The notes beneath the pieces are model-generated. The model had not been told where the DNA came from and searched no databases. It worked only from the letters and a program-made list of their open reading frames with translations. A stretch of 64,000 nt of DNA from Streptomyces broussonetiae (lineage in GTDB: Bacteria > Actinomycetota > Actinomycetes > Streptomycetales > Streptomycetaceae): assembly GCF_009796285.1 (NCBI RefSeq), contig NZ_CP047020.1, forward strand, positions 930,001 to 994,000, in the 5' to 3' direction. The first letter of the stretch is position 1. Every line of letters starts with the position of its first letter. A program made the position numbers and the translations under genes. Shown here piece after piece: positions 9,155-17,775 of the stretch.

Positions 9155-10399
9155 ATGAGCATTTCCCGGCGTACCGTGCTCGCCGTGGCAGCCGGCGCCA
9201 CGGCTGGTGCCGCCACTCCGGCACAGGCCGCGCAGACGTCCGCAGAGCGGGAGCCGGACACCTCTGCCGACGCGCTCGAGGCGGCCGCCGACTACGCGGT
9301 GGAGAAGCTGCGCGCCGTCGCGCCGGGGGTGAGCGCCTTCCCGGTCGGCACGAAGTTCGAGAAGTGGGTCTTCTCGAAGGACGGCGACTGGGTGGGAGGG
9401 TTCTGGCCGGGCACCCTGTGGATGGCGTATCTGCGCAGCGGGGACGACATGTTCCGCACTCTGGCGCTGGACTCGGCACGCAAGCTCGCTCCCCGCCGGT
9501 TCGACACCACCACCCACGACCTCGGCTTCCTCTTCTCTCCGTCCTGGGTCACCGCCTGGCGGCTGACAGGCGACGACACGTGGGGCGCGGGCGCCGTACA
9601 GGCGGCCGACTCGCTGATCCAGCGCTACAACCCGCGTGGCCGCTTCATTCGGGCCTGGGGAGCGCTGAACGATCCCCAGAACGCGGGCCGGGTCATCATG
9701 GACACCTTGATGAACCTCGATCTGCTGGCCTTCGCGAGCCGGCGGACGGGGGACGGAAAGTACCTCGACGTGGCCGTGGCCCACGCCGAGACGGCGCAGC
9801 GGTACTTTCCCCGCCCGGACGGCTCGACTCCCCATGTCTTCGACTTCGACCCGGACACCGGCGCGCCGATCGGCCCGAACACGGTCCAGGGCTACAGCCC
9901 TTCCTCCTGCTGGTCGCGTGGACAGGCCTGGGGCATCTACGGATTCACCACCATGTACCGCCGGACCGGTCACCGGCCGTTCCTGGACACGGCGCGCAGA
10001 CTCGCCGACTACGCGACAGGAGTGCTGACCCCTGACGCCGTGCCGGTGTGGGACTACCGCGCGCCGCAGCAACCCCACGACGTCAAGGACGCGTCGGCGG
10101 GCGCGGTGACGGCCTGCGGGCTGCTCGACCTGTCCGCCGCGACCGGCAGTCCGCAGTACCGGCGTGTCGCGCTGCGCATCCTCACCGCGCTCTCGGAGAC
10201 CTGCCTGACGCGGAGATCGGCCCGCGCGGAGGCCATCGTCGCCCGCTGCACCCGCAACCGCCCTGCCGAGGACGGGATCGAGGTCTCGCTGCCCTACGCC
10301 GACTACTACCTGCTGGAGGGCATCCTGCGCGTGCTGCAGCCGAAGGACGTCGACCGGGCCATCGACTTGTCGACGGCAGCGGCGCGGATCAACGGCTGA
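9155..10399 (+). CDS. Secreted GH88-family unsaturated uronyl hydrolase-like enzyme
   Basis: A 414-aa glycoside hydrolase of the GH88/GH105 alpha/alpha-barrel type, which releases 4,5-unsaturated uronic acids from oligosaccharides made by polysaccharide lyases. The N-terminus SRRTVLAVAAGATAG and the Ala-rich region ending near AQA look like a Tat signal peptide. Family landmarks are GGFWPGTLWMAY, the THDLGFLFSP strand with the conserved Asp, QGYSPSSCWSRGQAW and the C-terminal LPYADYYLLEGILR. The ATG at 9155 follows TTGGAGG and begins the twin-arginine signal; the open frame upstream has neither. No lyase or sugar transporter is adjacent. The 3' end overlaps the convergent small gene by 11 nt. 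Confidence 0.85.
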   Translation: MSISRRTVLAVAAGATAGAATPAQAAQTSAEREPDTSADALEAAADYAVEKLRAVAPGVSAFPVGTKFEKWVFSKDGDWVGGFWPGTLWMAYLRSGDDMFRTLALDSARKLAPRRFDTTTHDLGFLFSPSWVTAWRLTGDDTWGAGAVQAADSLIQRYNPRGRFIRAWGALNDPQNAGRVIMDTLMNLDLLAFASRRTGDGKYLDVAVAHAETAQRYFPRPDGSTPHVFDFDPDTGAPIGPNTVQGYSPSSCWSRGQAWGIYGFTTMYRRTGHRPFLDTARRLADYATGVLTPDAVPVWDYRAPQQPHDVKDASAGAVTACGLLDLSAATGSPQYRRVALRILTALSETCLTRRSARAEAIVARCTRNRPAEDGIEVSLPYADYYLLEGILRVLQPKDVDRAIDLSTAAARING

Positions 10400-10673
10400 A
10401 CGGGTCAGCCACGGGGTGCTCCATCGCACCGGCCTCCAGGAGGAGCATGCGGGCCAGGCCGCGTGCCTCCTGCGGGGTGAGTGCCGCCCAGACGCCCGGC
10501 TCGCCGCTGCGGTCCTCCCCCACGGCCAGGGCGATCCGGCCCACGGGCCGCTCCGGACGTCCGAGGTGCAGGCGCCGTACCTCGATCCTGCGTCCGCACA
10601 TGGTCACGAGACGAGGTTCGCCCGCGTGGCCGTCCTCGGTCCTTCCCAGCCGGCCGCCGTCTGCCGTCGCCAT
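10389..10673 (-). CDS. Hypothetical small protein, 94 aa
   Basis: Not recognised. A soluble, basic protein with short strands (PRLVTMCGRRIEVRRLHLG, RIALAVGED) and a predicted C-terminal helix (LTPQEARGLARMLLLEAGAM). The ATG at 10673 has GAAGGAG about 11 nt upstream; a longer frame to 10766 lacks this. It converges on the GH88 gene with an 11-nt overlap of coding ends. The form resembles small single-domain Streptomyces proteins of unknown function. Confidence 0.5.
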   Translation of the reverse strand: MATADGGRLGRTEDGHAGEPRLVTMCGRRIEVRRLHLGRPERPVGRIALAVGEDRSGEPGVWAALTPQEARGLARMLLLEAGAMEHPVADPFSR

Positions 10674-11476
10674 CTGTCCCACGCTCCTTCGCAGGTCGGT
10701 TCCGGCCGGAACCGTCGCTGTCAGGAGCAGCGCACGGGGTGCCGGAATTGTTCCCGCTCGGCCCATGACTGAAGGAAGCCGCAGGTCAGAGAAGCTGTCT
10801 TTCGACGTCGGGCCACTGGGTACGGCACACAGGTGCCGGTGTTCCGGTCGATCCGCAGCCGGTGACCGGGGGCCCGGGCGGGGCGGCGGGGCCGTCGAGG
10901 CGGCCGATGCCGATGGGGGTGGCGGCGCGGGAGTTGGTGAGGTCGAGGCCGACGGAGCGGACGAGGCGGTGGGCGTGGCGGATCCCGCGACCGAGGCCGA
11001 GGGCGAAGGTCCGGCCGCGCTCGCCCCGGCCGCCCCGGTGCCGGGTGGCGGCGAGCGCGGTCCACAAGTCGCGCAGCGCCTGCGGTGTTTCGGACACCTG
11101 GACGTGGCCGGGGCGGGCGAACGCCTCCTCGGTGTTCCCGGGCGCCCACTGGCGGCACTTCCTCAACCCGGTACCTGCTCCTGCCGCGTGTCGTGGCCGT
11201 GACCTCGCTGCGCACCGCGCCGCACACGGTGCCTGAGCCGAGGACTTCGCCGTGCGCGCGCCCGGCAGGCCGGTCGTCCGCTCGCGGGACCGGGCGGGCT
11301 TCGTCCTCAACACCCTGGGCCGTGCCACCCGTGGGCCCTGCCGCCACTGCTCCAACGGATGCCCGAGACAGGGATGTCGGGGTCGCCGGGCCGGTCGGGG
11401 GATCCATGCGCGCGACCAGGACCGAGCACCCCGGCACGCGCATGGGATCCTGCGTGGTGAACCCGAGGAGGAGGCA
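10674..11476. other. Gene-poor 0.8 kb
   Basis: Open frames exist on both strands but none has a convincing start, ribosome site or recognisable domain. One minus-strand stretch (about 10860-11130, containing QVSETPQALRDLWTALAATR) has a protein-like composition and could be a remnant. It neither starts nor ends cleanly and I cannot name it. Confidence 0.4.
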
Positions 11477-11998
11477 GTGCACCTGCGCGACGTCTTGCCG
11501 GACGATGTCGATGCCTACGTCCGGATGCGGTGTGACCCGGTGATGATGGCCGACCTCGGCGGGCCCCTGCCCCGTGCGGGGATGGCGGACAAGGTCCGCA
11601 GGGATGCGCAGGAGGCGGCCGCCGACCTCGCCTGGCTCAAGATGATCGTCCCCGACCCGGACCGCCCCGACGTGGTGGCAGGGACGGTGACCCTCTGGTC
11701 CCACGGCACCGGTACCGGACCGATCTCCGAGATCGGCTGGATGGTCCTGCCGGAATTCCAGGGGCGGGGGCTGGGCAGGCGTGCCGTCCGTGCCCTCCTG
11801 GAGCAGGCCCGGGACCAGGACCGGTGGGGACTCGTGCATGCCTTCCCCGCGACAGGCAACGCGGCCTCCAACGGCATCTGCCGCTCGGTCGGCTTCCGGT
11901 TCCTCTCGGAGATAGACGTGCCCTTCGCGGGGCGGGTCCTCAGGGGCAACCACTGGGTCGTCGATCCGCGGACGGACCTCAGACGACAGGACCCGTGA
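11477..11998 (+). CDS. GNAT-family N-acetyltransferase
   Basis: A 173-aa protein of the RimJ/RimL-like GNAT type, which moves acetyl from acetyl-CoA to an amine. It starts with a typical first strand and helix (VHLRDVLPDDVDAYVRMR). The acetyl-CoA loop is in EIGWMVLPEFQGRGLGRRA (motif A, Q/R-x-x-G-x-G/A), followed by NAASNGICRSVGFRFL (motif B). The GTG at 11477 follows a strong GAGGAGGAGG site; the frame is open further upstream without domain content. Substrate unknown. The decayed metE fragment follows on the same strand. Confidence 0.8.
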   Translation: MHLRDVLPDDVDAYVRMRCDPVMMADLGGPLPRAGMADKVRRDAQEAAADLAWLKMIVPDPDRPDVVAGTVTLWSHGTGTGPISEIGWMVLPEFQGRGLGRRAVRALLEQARDQDRWGLVHAFPATGNAASNGICRSVGFRFLSEIDVPFAGRVLRGNHWVVDPRTDLRRQDP

Positions 11999-12145
11999 CG
12001 TCGGCTCCCTCTCGCCGGGAGCCCTGCGCGTCTCGCCGTGCCATCCGCATGACGGACATCACCCACCGCATCCGCTGCCGGGACCGTGGGCTGTGCGGTG
12101 CAGCTGGTTCGCCCCGTCCGCCAGGCGGGATGCGTCGCAAGAGGG

Positions 12146-12666
12146 AACCCGGTGCTCGCCGACGCCGGCATCCATGAAGTGCCCACCGGCGACTTCTCCC
12201 ACTACGACCATTTCTCGACACCACCGTCATGGTCGGTGCCGTCCCCGCGCGGCACCGGGCCGCCGTCGAAGCGGACGCCCTGGACGGCTGCTTCGCCATG
12301 GCACGCGGCACACAGGGCGTGGTGCCGCTGGAGATGACCAAGTGGTTCGACACCAACTACCACTGCCTGGTGCCCGAACTGGGCCCGGACACGGTGTTCA
12401 CCGCCGACTCGGCCAAGCAGGTCGCCGAGCTGACGGAGGCCCTCGCTCTGGGCCTGACCGCCCGGCCCGTCCTCGTCGGCCCCGTGACCTACCTCCTGCT
12501 CGCCAAGCCGGCACCGGGCGTGGCTGCGGACTTCGCCCGGCTCACCCTCCTGGACCGCCTGCTCCCGGTGTACGCCGAGGTCCTCGCCGACCTGCGCGCG
12601 GCAGGCGCCGAGTGGCTCCAGCTCGACGAGCCCGCCGCCCGTACCGTCCGCGGTGAACTGTCGTAG
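12146..12666 (+). pseudogene. metE: metE remnant (cobalamin-independent methionine synthase)
   Basis: About 170 residues of the N-terminal MetE domain survive, in two frames. LADAGIHEVPTGDFSHYDHF lies in one frame to about 12215. TTVMVGAVPARHR and MTKWFDTNYHCLVPELGP, then VLVGPVTYLLLAKP and WLQLDEPA, lie in the next. One missing C in the run at 12212-12216 explains the shift. The first 60 or so residues are absent and the frame stops after the first barrel, so roughly 570 residues including the catalytic zinc domain are gone. A perfect hairpin follows, perhaps the original gene's terminator brought closer by deletion. Not functional as methionine synthase. Confidence 0.85.
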
Positions 12667-12680
12667 CCTGCGCCGCCACA

Positions 12681-12722
12681 CGTGTGTCCGCTCCGGCCGG
12701 ACCTGGTCGGAGCGGACACACG
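12681..12722 (+). terminator. Perfect 15-bp hairpin
   Basis: CGTGTGTCCGCTCCG, a 12-nt loop, then the exact complement. It lies between the metE remnant (+) and the convergent enoyl-CoA hydratase-family gene (-), so it could end transcription from both sides. Confidence 0.8.
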
Positions 12723-12781
12723 CACGGACGGCTGCTACGGCGCGCCCGTGTGACCGAGTCCGATGAACGCGACGATCCCGC

Positions 12782-13882
12782 TCACCACGCGGCCTGCGGA
12801 GCGGTGCCGGGCTCGCCGAGCCCCAGTTCGCGGTCGCCGAGCGGGGCGAAGAAGCGCTCCACGTCGGCGCCGGAGACCTCGGCGAGGGTCGCGGGGGACC
12901 AGCGCGGGTTGCGGTCCTTGTCGATGACCTGGGCGCGCACGCCCTCCACCAGGTCGGGGGTGCCCAGAGCGGCGCAGGAGACCCGGTACTCCTGGTCGAG
13001 CACCCGCTCCAGCGAGCCGAGGCGCCGGGCGCGGCGCATCGCGGCCAGGGTGACCTTCAGGGCGGTGGGCGACCTGGCGAGCAGCGTCTCGGCCGCCTCC
13101 TTCGCACTCGGGTCGCCGTGGCCGAGCAGCCGGTGCAGGATCTCCTCGACCGTGCCGGCGTCGTAGCAGAGGTCGATCCACGTCCGTCGCTCGGCCAACT
13201 CCCCCTGCGGCGGCGGCTGTTCGTGCCGCGCGACGGCCTCGTGCACGGGCAGCGCGGCAAGGTCGTCGACGAGGTCCCGGAGTCCGGCGGAGGGTACGAA
13301 GTGGTCGGCGAGCCCGCACAGCAGGGCGTCACCGGCGCCGATCTGCGCGCCGGTCAGTGCGAGGTGAGTACCCAGTTCACCGGGGGCCAGACCGAGGAGG
13401 TAGGTGCCGCCCACGTCGGGCACGAAGCCGATGCCGGTCTCGGGCATGGCGATCCGCGACCGCTCGGTGACGATCCGGACGCTGCCGTGCGCGGAGAGGC
13501 CGACCCCGCCGCCCATCACGATGCCGTCCATGACGGCGACGTACGGCTTGGCGCAGTGCGCGATGCGGGCGTTGAGGTGGTACTCGTCGCGCCAGAACGC
13601 GGCCGAGGCGGTGCCGTCGCCGTCGCGGGCGTCGTCGTGGACGGCGCGGATGTCACCGCCCGCACACAGGCCACGCTCGCCCGCGCCCGTGATGACCACG
13701 GCCTGCACGGCCGGATCGTGCTCCCACTCGGTCAGCGCCGCGTCGATGCGGCGCACCATCTCGTGGTTGAGGGCGTTGAGGGCCTTGGGCCGGTTGAGCG
13801 TGATGTGGGCGGCCCGGCCGGCGATGTGGAACAGGACGGGGTCGTCGCTGTGCGGCAGGCCGGTTCCCGTGGTGCCGGTCAT
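12782..13882 (-). CDS. Enoyl-CoA hydratase/isomerase family, 3-hydroxyisobutyryl-CoA hydrolase-like
   Basis: A 366-aa crotonase-fold protein. The length and C-terminal half match 3-hydroxyisobutyryl-CoA hydrolases of valine breakdown better than 260-aa hydratases. The oxyanion-hole segments are AGGDIRAVHDDA (about residue 73) and GIVMGGGVGLSAHG (about 120). The catalytic Glu/Asp region is MPETGIGFVPDVGGTY (about 145). Its ATG lies 4 nt inside the end of the upstream acyl-CoA dehydrogenase remnant, the overlap expected of a valine-catabolic operon (isobutyryl-CoA dehydrogenase then hydrolase). Because the dehydrogenase is reduced to its last 40 residues, this gene has lost its operon partner and perhaps its promoter. 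Confidence 0.85.
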   Translation of the reverse strand: MTGTTGTGLPHSDDPVLFHIAGRAAHITLNRPKALNALNHEMVRRIDAALTEWEHDPAVQAVVITGAGERGLCAGGDIRAVHDDARDGDGTASAAFWRDEYHLNARIAHCAKPYVAVMDGIVMGGGVGLSAHGSVRIVTERSRIAMPETGIGFVPDVGGTYLLGLAPGELGTHLALTGAQIGAGDALLCGLADHFVPSAGLRDLVDDLAALPVHEAVARHEQPPPQGELAERRTWIDLCYDAGTVEEILHRLLGHGDPSAKEAAETLLARSPTALKVTLAAMRRARRLGSLERVLDQEYRVSCAALGTPDLVEGVRAQVIDKDRNPRWSPATLAEVSGADVERFFAPLGDRELGLGEPGTAPQAAW

Positions 13883-13999
13883 CCGGGCACCTCCGTCAGG
13901 CCACGGGCCACGATGACGCGCATGATCTCGTTGGTTCCTTCCAGGATCTGGTGCCCCCGCAGGTCTCGGACGATCTTCTCAGTGCCGTACTCGCCGAGG
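13879..13999 (-). pseudogene. Acyl-CoA dehydrogenase, C-terminal scrap
   Basis: The last 38 or so residues (YGTEKIVRDLRGHQILEGTN, then EIMRVIVARGL) are the highly conserved end of short-chain acyl-CoA dehydrogenases, including the LEGTNEIMR adenine-binding segment. Upstream of about 13999 the minus-strand frame loses all similarity. About 90% of the gene is missing. The stop overlaps the start of the hydrolase gene by 4 nt, so the original operon junction is preserved. Confidence 0.85.
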
Positions 14000-14039
14000 C
14001 AGCCGGAGCCCCCGGCGTTCCCCGGCCCCTCGCTCCCCG

Positions 14040-14330
14040 TGACGACCTCGGACTCGACGAACCGGCCTGGCTGCTCTGTCATGCCGTGGCCGAACAGCTC
14101 TCGCGGGCGGGCGGGCCGGACGCCGGCCGGCGTGGTCCTCATCGACTCCCATGCGGGACTGCTGCGCCGCGACGACCCGCGCGGGCTGGCGCTGGTGTCC
14201 GCCGGTGCCGATCTGCCGGACGACGTCGTCGGCCAACTGGACGACTCGTTGCTGATCACCGGGGGCGGCTACGCCCGCGGGCACCGGCGGCTCGGACGGC
14301 ACCACCTGGCTGGGAGCCGGTCATCGACGA
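14040..14330 (+). pseudogene. Possible thioesterase-type remnant
   Basis: In the plus frame, AWLLCHAVAEQLSRAG followed, after a frame change near 14112, by TPAGVVLIDSHAG and LPDDVVGQLDDSLLITGGGY. This resembles the post-nucleophile half of alpha/beta-hydrolase thioesterases of polyketide or peptide synthases (A-x-x-L-x-x-x-G...PAGVVLID...). The nucleophile GHSxGG is not present. The frame change fits an extra GGCG in the G/C run at 14103-14115. The similarity is short, so the family call is tentative. Confidence 0.3.
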
Positions 14331-14391
14331 GCAGGACGCCGCCGCCCTCGCCACCGTCACGCGCTGACGGCGGTGCCGGTAGGTTGTGATC

Positions 14392-14871
14392 ATGACGAGC
14401 GACTGGCGGACGGATCGGATCGGCACGGCCGTGCGGGGCGAGAACCCGACGGTGCTGCGGCGCCTCGCGTCGGGTTTCGCGGTGATCGGCGACGTCCAGT
14501 TCCTGCCGGGCTACTCGGTGCTCCTCGTGGACGACCCCGGTGTGCAGCGGCTGTCCGACCTGCCCAAAGCCGAACGGCTGGCGTTCCTGGCCGACATGGA
14601 CCTGCTCGGCGAGGCGGTGGAGCGCGCCTGCCGGCGCCTGGACCCGGCCTTGCGCCGGGTCAATCTGGAGATCCTCGGCAACACGGATCCGTTCCTGCAC
14701 GCTCACGTCTGGCCGCGCTACGAGTGGGAGCCGGCCGAGCTGGTGGGCAAGCCCGTGTGGTTGTACCCGCCCGAGCGGTGGCGGGACGAAGGATCCGCAC
14801 TCGGTCCGCGGCACGACGTACTGCGTGCGGCGATCGGCGACGAGCTGGACCGGTTGCGTTCGGCCGTCTAG
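14392..14871 (+). CDS. HIT-like (Ap4A hydrolase-type) protein
   Basis: A 159-aa protein of the HIT superfamily (nucleotide hydrolases and transferases). Core strands are FAVIGDVQFLPGYSVLLVDD and VNLEILGNTDPFLHAHVW. The histidine motif is H-A-H-V-W near residue 104. The third histidine of the classic HxHxH is replaced by Trp, as in a subset of actinobacterial relatives, so a changed reaction cannot be excluded. ATG 14392 was preferred to GTG 14386 because AGG lies at a good distance. The stop codon directly abuts the left end of the MITE-like element. Confidence 0.75.
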   Translation: MTSDWRTDRIGTAVRGENPTVLRRLASGFAVIGDVQFLPGYSVLLVDDPGVQRLSDLPKAERLAFLADMDLLGEAVERACRRLDPALRRVNLEILGNTDPFLHAHVWPRYEWEPAELVGKPVWLYPPERWRDEGSALGPRHDVLRAAIGDELDRLRSAV

Positions 14872-14872
14872 G

Positions 14873-15043
14873 TCCTGTCGTCGAACTCCCGCCGTCCGCC
14901 TGTAGAGCGGGCCTCGCGGCGTCAGGTGCGTGCTCTCGGCGTGCCGGGCCCTGGCCCTCGTACGGGACGTGCTCGGGCCGGGGGCCGGTGCGGCGAGAGG
15001 GCGTGCATGGCGTCGCGAGGCAGGTAGGAGTTCGACGACAGGG
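14873..15043. mobile_element. MITE-like element with 17-bp terminal inverted repeats
   Basis: TCCTGTCGTCGAACTCC at 14873-14889 and GGAGTTCGACGACAGGG at 15027-15043 are inverted copies matching at 16 of 17 positions. Similarity continues weakly inward (CCTCGCGGCGTCAGG against CCTCGCGACGCCATG). The 171-bp body holds no open frame of value, so it would be non-autonomous. The ends resemble those of IS5-group elements in Streptomyces as I remember them; that link is not verified. No clear target duplication is visible. It lies between the HIT gene stop and the DUF885 terminator. Confidence 0.65.
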
Positions 15044-15047
15044 CCCA

Positions 15048-15070
15048 GCCGCCCTCCCCCATCGGGCGGC
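15048..15070 (-). terminator. Short GC hairpin after the DUF885 gene
   Basis: GCCGCCC and GGGCGGC form a 7-bp stem with a 9-nt loop, about 55 nt past the stop of the minus-strand DUF885 gene. No U-tract. Confidence 0.4.
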
Positions 15071-15123
15071 GGCCGTTCACGGACGGCCGGTGCCGTGTTC
15101 TCGGCCGCTGTCCTTGACGCGCG

Positions 15124-16830
15124 TCACAGCGACGCCAGTTCGTCGGCCAGGTCGGTGAGGCCGAGCGAGCCCAGGGTGAGGGCCCTGGTGTGCCAGGCAC
15201 GCAGATCGAAGTCGGAGCCGCGGCGGTGACGTGCGGCCTCGCGGCCCTGCAGCCAGGCGCGCTCACCCAGCTTGTAGCCGATGGCCTGGCCCGGCCAGCC
15301 GAGGTAACGGTCGATCTCGCTGGTGCGGCGCGCCGTCTCGCTTCCGTGGTGGGCGGCCATGAACGCGGTGGCGAGGTCCGGGCTCCAGGGTTCGCCCGGG
15401 TGGAAGCCGGAGCCGACGGGAATGGTGAGGTGCAGGTGCATACCGATGTCGACGATCACCCGGATGACCCGGAGCATCTGCTTGTCCAGGTAGCCGAGGC
15501 GGCGGGCGGGGTCGGTGAGGAAGCCGAGTTCGTCCATCAGCCGCTCGGCATACAGGGCCCAGCCCTCCTTGTCGGCGCTGACCGCGCCGAGGGTGATCTG
15601 GTAGGTGCTGAGGCGGTCGGCTGCGGCGGTCCAGCGGGCGGTCTGCAAGTGGTGCCCCGGCACGCCTTCGTGGTACCAGGTGCTGACGATCTCCCAGGTG
15701 GGGAACGTCTGTTGACCGAGGGTGGGCAGATAGGCGCGTCCGGGACGGCTGAAGTCGAGGCTGGGCCCGGTGTAGTAGGGCGCGCCCGAGCTGCCCGGGG
15801 GTGCGATACGGGTCTCGACCCTGCGGATGGGGCCGGAGAGGTCGAAGTGGGTGCCGTCGAGGGCGTCGATCGCCTCGTCCGTGATCTGCTGGAGCCAGGC
15901 GCGGATGTTCTCCTCGCCGGTGACGGCGTGGCCGTGCCGGTTCAGGTGGTCCATGGTCTCCCGGAGGGTGGCGCCGGGGAGGATGCGGCCGGCCTCGGCC
16001 CGCATCTCGGCGTGCGTGCGGTGGAACTCCTCCCAGGCCCAGGCGTAGGCCTCGGCCGGGTCGAGGGCGGCGCCGATGGCCCAGCGGGCCGAGCGCAGGT
16101 AGCGCTCGCGGCCGACGGGGTCGGGGGTGCCGTCCGCGGCGGGCAGATAGCCGGTGAGCAGCCAGTCGCGGAAACCGGCCACCGCGGCGGTCGCCCGGAT
16201 GGCGGCGGCGTCCAGTTCGTGCCTGAGCCGGTCCGGACCGGGGGCCACGAAGGCGGCGAACCAGCTTGCGCCGTCGGCACCTTGTGCGGTCCACGCGGCG
16301 AGCTGCCCGGTCACGGCGTGGACCTGGCGGGGCGCGCACAACAGTCCTCGGGCGATGCCCTCGGACAGGGTCGCCCGGTAGCCGTCCAATGCGCCGGGCA
16401 GGTTGCGCAGCCGTCCGGCCACCGCCGCCCAGTGCTCGTCGGTGTCGGTGGGCATCAGGGTGAGGATGCCGCGCACCTTGTGCAGGGGCGAGTTGACGTT
16501 GCGCAGCTGGCGGAAGTGGTCGCCCGCCTCGTGCGCGGCGAGTTCGGCGCTCAGCCGTTCGCGCAGCAGCCGGGCGCAGTTCCGTTCGGCGTCCGCGAAC
16601 ACGGTGTCGTGCTTCTCGCCGTGCCGCTCGGCGGCGTCGAGCGCGCAGAGCGTGCGCCGGGCCACGTCGGCGAGCGCGTCGAAGCCCTCGGGCGAGAGGT
16701 CCGGCTGCCGGTCGTCCTCGGGGTGCAGGCCGAGCCGGGTCGAGGTCATCGGATCCAGGGCGGCGACCTGCGCGACGTGGTCGTCGGCGATCCGGCGCGG
16801 GGTGTTCGCTGTGTCGGCCATGCCGCTCAT
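15124..16830 (-). CDS. DUF885-family protein, putative zinc carboxypeptidase
   Basis: A 568-aa soluble protein of the DUF885 family, mostly helical and predicted to be zinc peptidases. The metal site is in STWYHEGVPGHHLQ (H-E-x-x-x-x-H, about residue 387). Other conserved parts are SGAPYYTGPSLDF, the downstream EGWALYAERLMDELG (third ligand Glu) and RRTSEIDRYLGWPGQAIGYKLG near the C-terminus. No signal peptide, so cytoplasmic. A second in-frame Met three codons in is an alternative start. The neighbouring M55 D-aminopeptidase-like gene on the same strand, about 115 bp upstream, hints at shared peptide turnover, but they need not be co-transcribed. Confidence 0.85.
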   Translation of the reverse strand: MSGMADTANTPRRIADDHVAQVAALDPMTSTRLGLHPEDDRQPDLSPEGFDALADVARRTLCALDAAERHGEKHDTVFADAERNCARLLRERLSAELAAHEAGDHFRQLRNVNSPLHKVRGILTLMPTDTDEHWAAVAGRLRNLPGALDGYRATLSEGIARGLLCAPRQVHAVTGQLAAWTAQGADGASWFAAFVAPGPDRLRHELDAAAIRATAAVAGFRDWLLTGYLPAADGTPDPVGRERYLRSARWAIGAALDPAEAYAWAWEEFHRTHAEMRAEAGRILPGATLRETMDHLNRHGHAVTGEENIRAWLQQITDEAIDALDGTHFDLSGPIRRVETRIAPPGSSGAPYYTGPSLDFSRPGRAYLPTLGQQTFPTWEIVSTWYHEGVPGHHLQTARWTAAADRLSTYQITLGAVSADKEGWALYAERLMDELGFLTDPARRLGYLDKQMLRVIRVIVDIGMHLHLTIPVGSGFHPGEPWSPDLATAFMAAHHGSETARRTSEIDRYLGWPGQAIGYKLGERAWLQGREAARHRRGSDFDLRAWHTRALTLGSLGLTDLADELASL

Positions 16831-16944
16831 GCTGACCTGTCGCCACAGGTGCTGTCAGCAGCCCGCATCGGCTTTCGGCCGCCCCTGGTCGCATGTCGCG
16901 CGCCCTTGGGACGGCACCGGGAGAGGGCTCCTGCCGCGGCGGGC

Positions 16945-17775
16945 TCAGCAGTACGGCGGCTGGTTGGTCAGGGAGGACGCCACCCGCATCCACACGTAGA
17001 ACTGCCGGTACAGGCCGGGCAGCGGGCCCTGCGCCCGGACCGTGCGCGAGTCCTCGAGGGTGACCCCGGGGATGCCCGGGAGGATGGCGGCCACGGAGGC
17101 CGACTGCCAGCGGACGGTGAGCGTGGCCGGGTCGGCGGGGGCGGCCGGGGTCCGTCGGGGGGCCGACAGGGCGGCGGTGACCGCCTTCTCGATGGCCGTG
17201 CGGGCTTCCTCGGCCGGGCGCAGTTCGGCCGCGAACCGGCTCCGGGCGTGCTTGACGGCCACGGTGGCGACCGCGGGGTCCCACTCCTCGGTCTCCGCGC
17301 AGGCGAGGTCGTCTCCCGTGAGGGCAACCAGCGGAACACCGAGGGCCGCCGCGGTGGCCTGGGCGAGCCCGATCTCCCCCACCGGTCGGCCGTCCAGCCA
17401 GATGTCCTCGATCTCGTGGCCCATAAAGCTGTGGCTCAGGACCCCGGGCGCTCCGGCCCTGGAGTGATAGCCGACGCAGACCATGGCGTCGTGTTCGGGG
17501 GAGAGGCCCTCGAGCATGCCCATGGTCTTGGGCTTGCCGCGGACGAGGCGGGCGGCCGGGTCCAGGTCCTCCGGCAGGAGGTTGCGCATGGGGCCGTGCG
17601 CGTCGTTGACGAGGATGCCGGTGGCGCCGGCCGCGACGGCGCCCCGGACGGCGGCGTTGACGTCCTGCGCCATCATCCGCCGTCCGCGCTCGTAGTCCCG
17701 GCCGCCGGGCTGGACGTCGTCGGCGTCCACGAGCCCGGTGATGCCCTCCATGTCCACGCTGATGTAGATCCGCAC
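16945..17775 (-). CDS. M55-family D-aminopeptidase-like metallopeptidase (DppA type)
   Basis: A 276-aa cytoplasmic peptidase of the DppA family, which removes N-terminal D-amino acids from small peptides. It begins MRIYISVDMEGITGL, where Asp8 and Glu10 are the first zinc ligands. Further ligands are His in VNDAHGPM (about residue 60), His in VGYHSRAG (about 104) and Glu in the SHSFMGHEIEDIWLDG region. Length matches B. subtilis DppA. In Bacillus the gene is tied to peptide uptake and cell-wall recycling; no dipeptide transporter is adjacent here. The DUF885 peptidase follows on the same strand. Confidence 0.88.
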   Translation of the reverse strand: MRIYISVDMEGITGLVDADDVQPGGRDYERGRRMMAQDVNAAVRGAVAAGATGILVNDAHGPMRNLLPEDLDPAARLVRGKPKTMGMLEGLSPEHDAMVCVGYHSRAGAPGVLSHSFMGHEIEDIWLDGRPVGEIGLAQATAAALGVPLVALTGDDLACAETEEWDPAVATVAVKHARSRFAAELRPAEEARTAIEKAVTAALSAPRRTPAAPADPATLTVRWQSASVAAILPGIPGVTLEDSRTVRAQGPLPGLYRQFYVWMRVASSLTNQPPYC

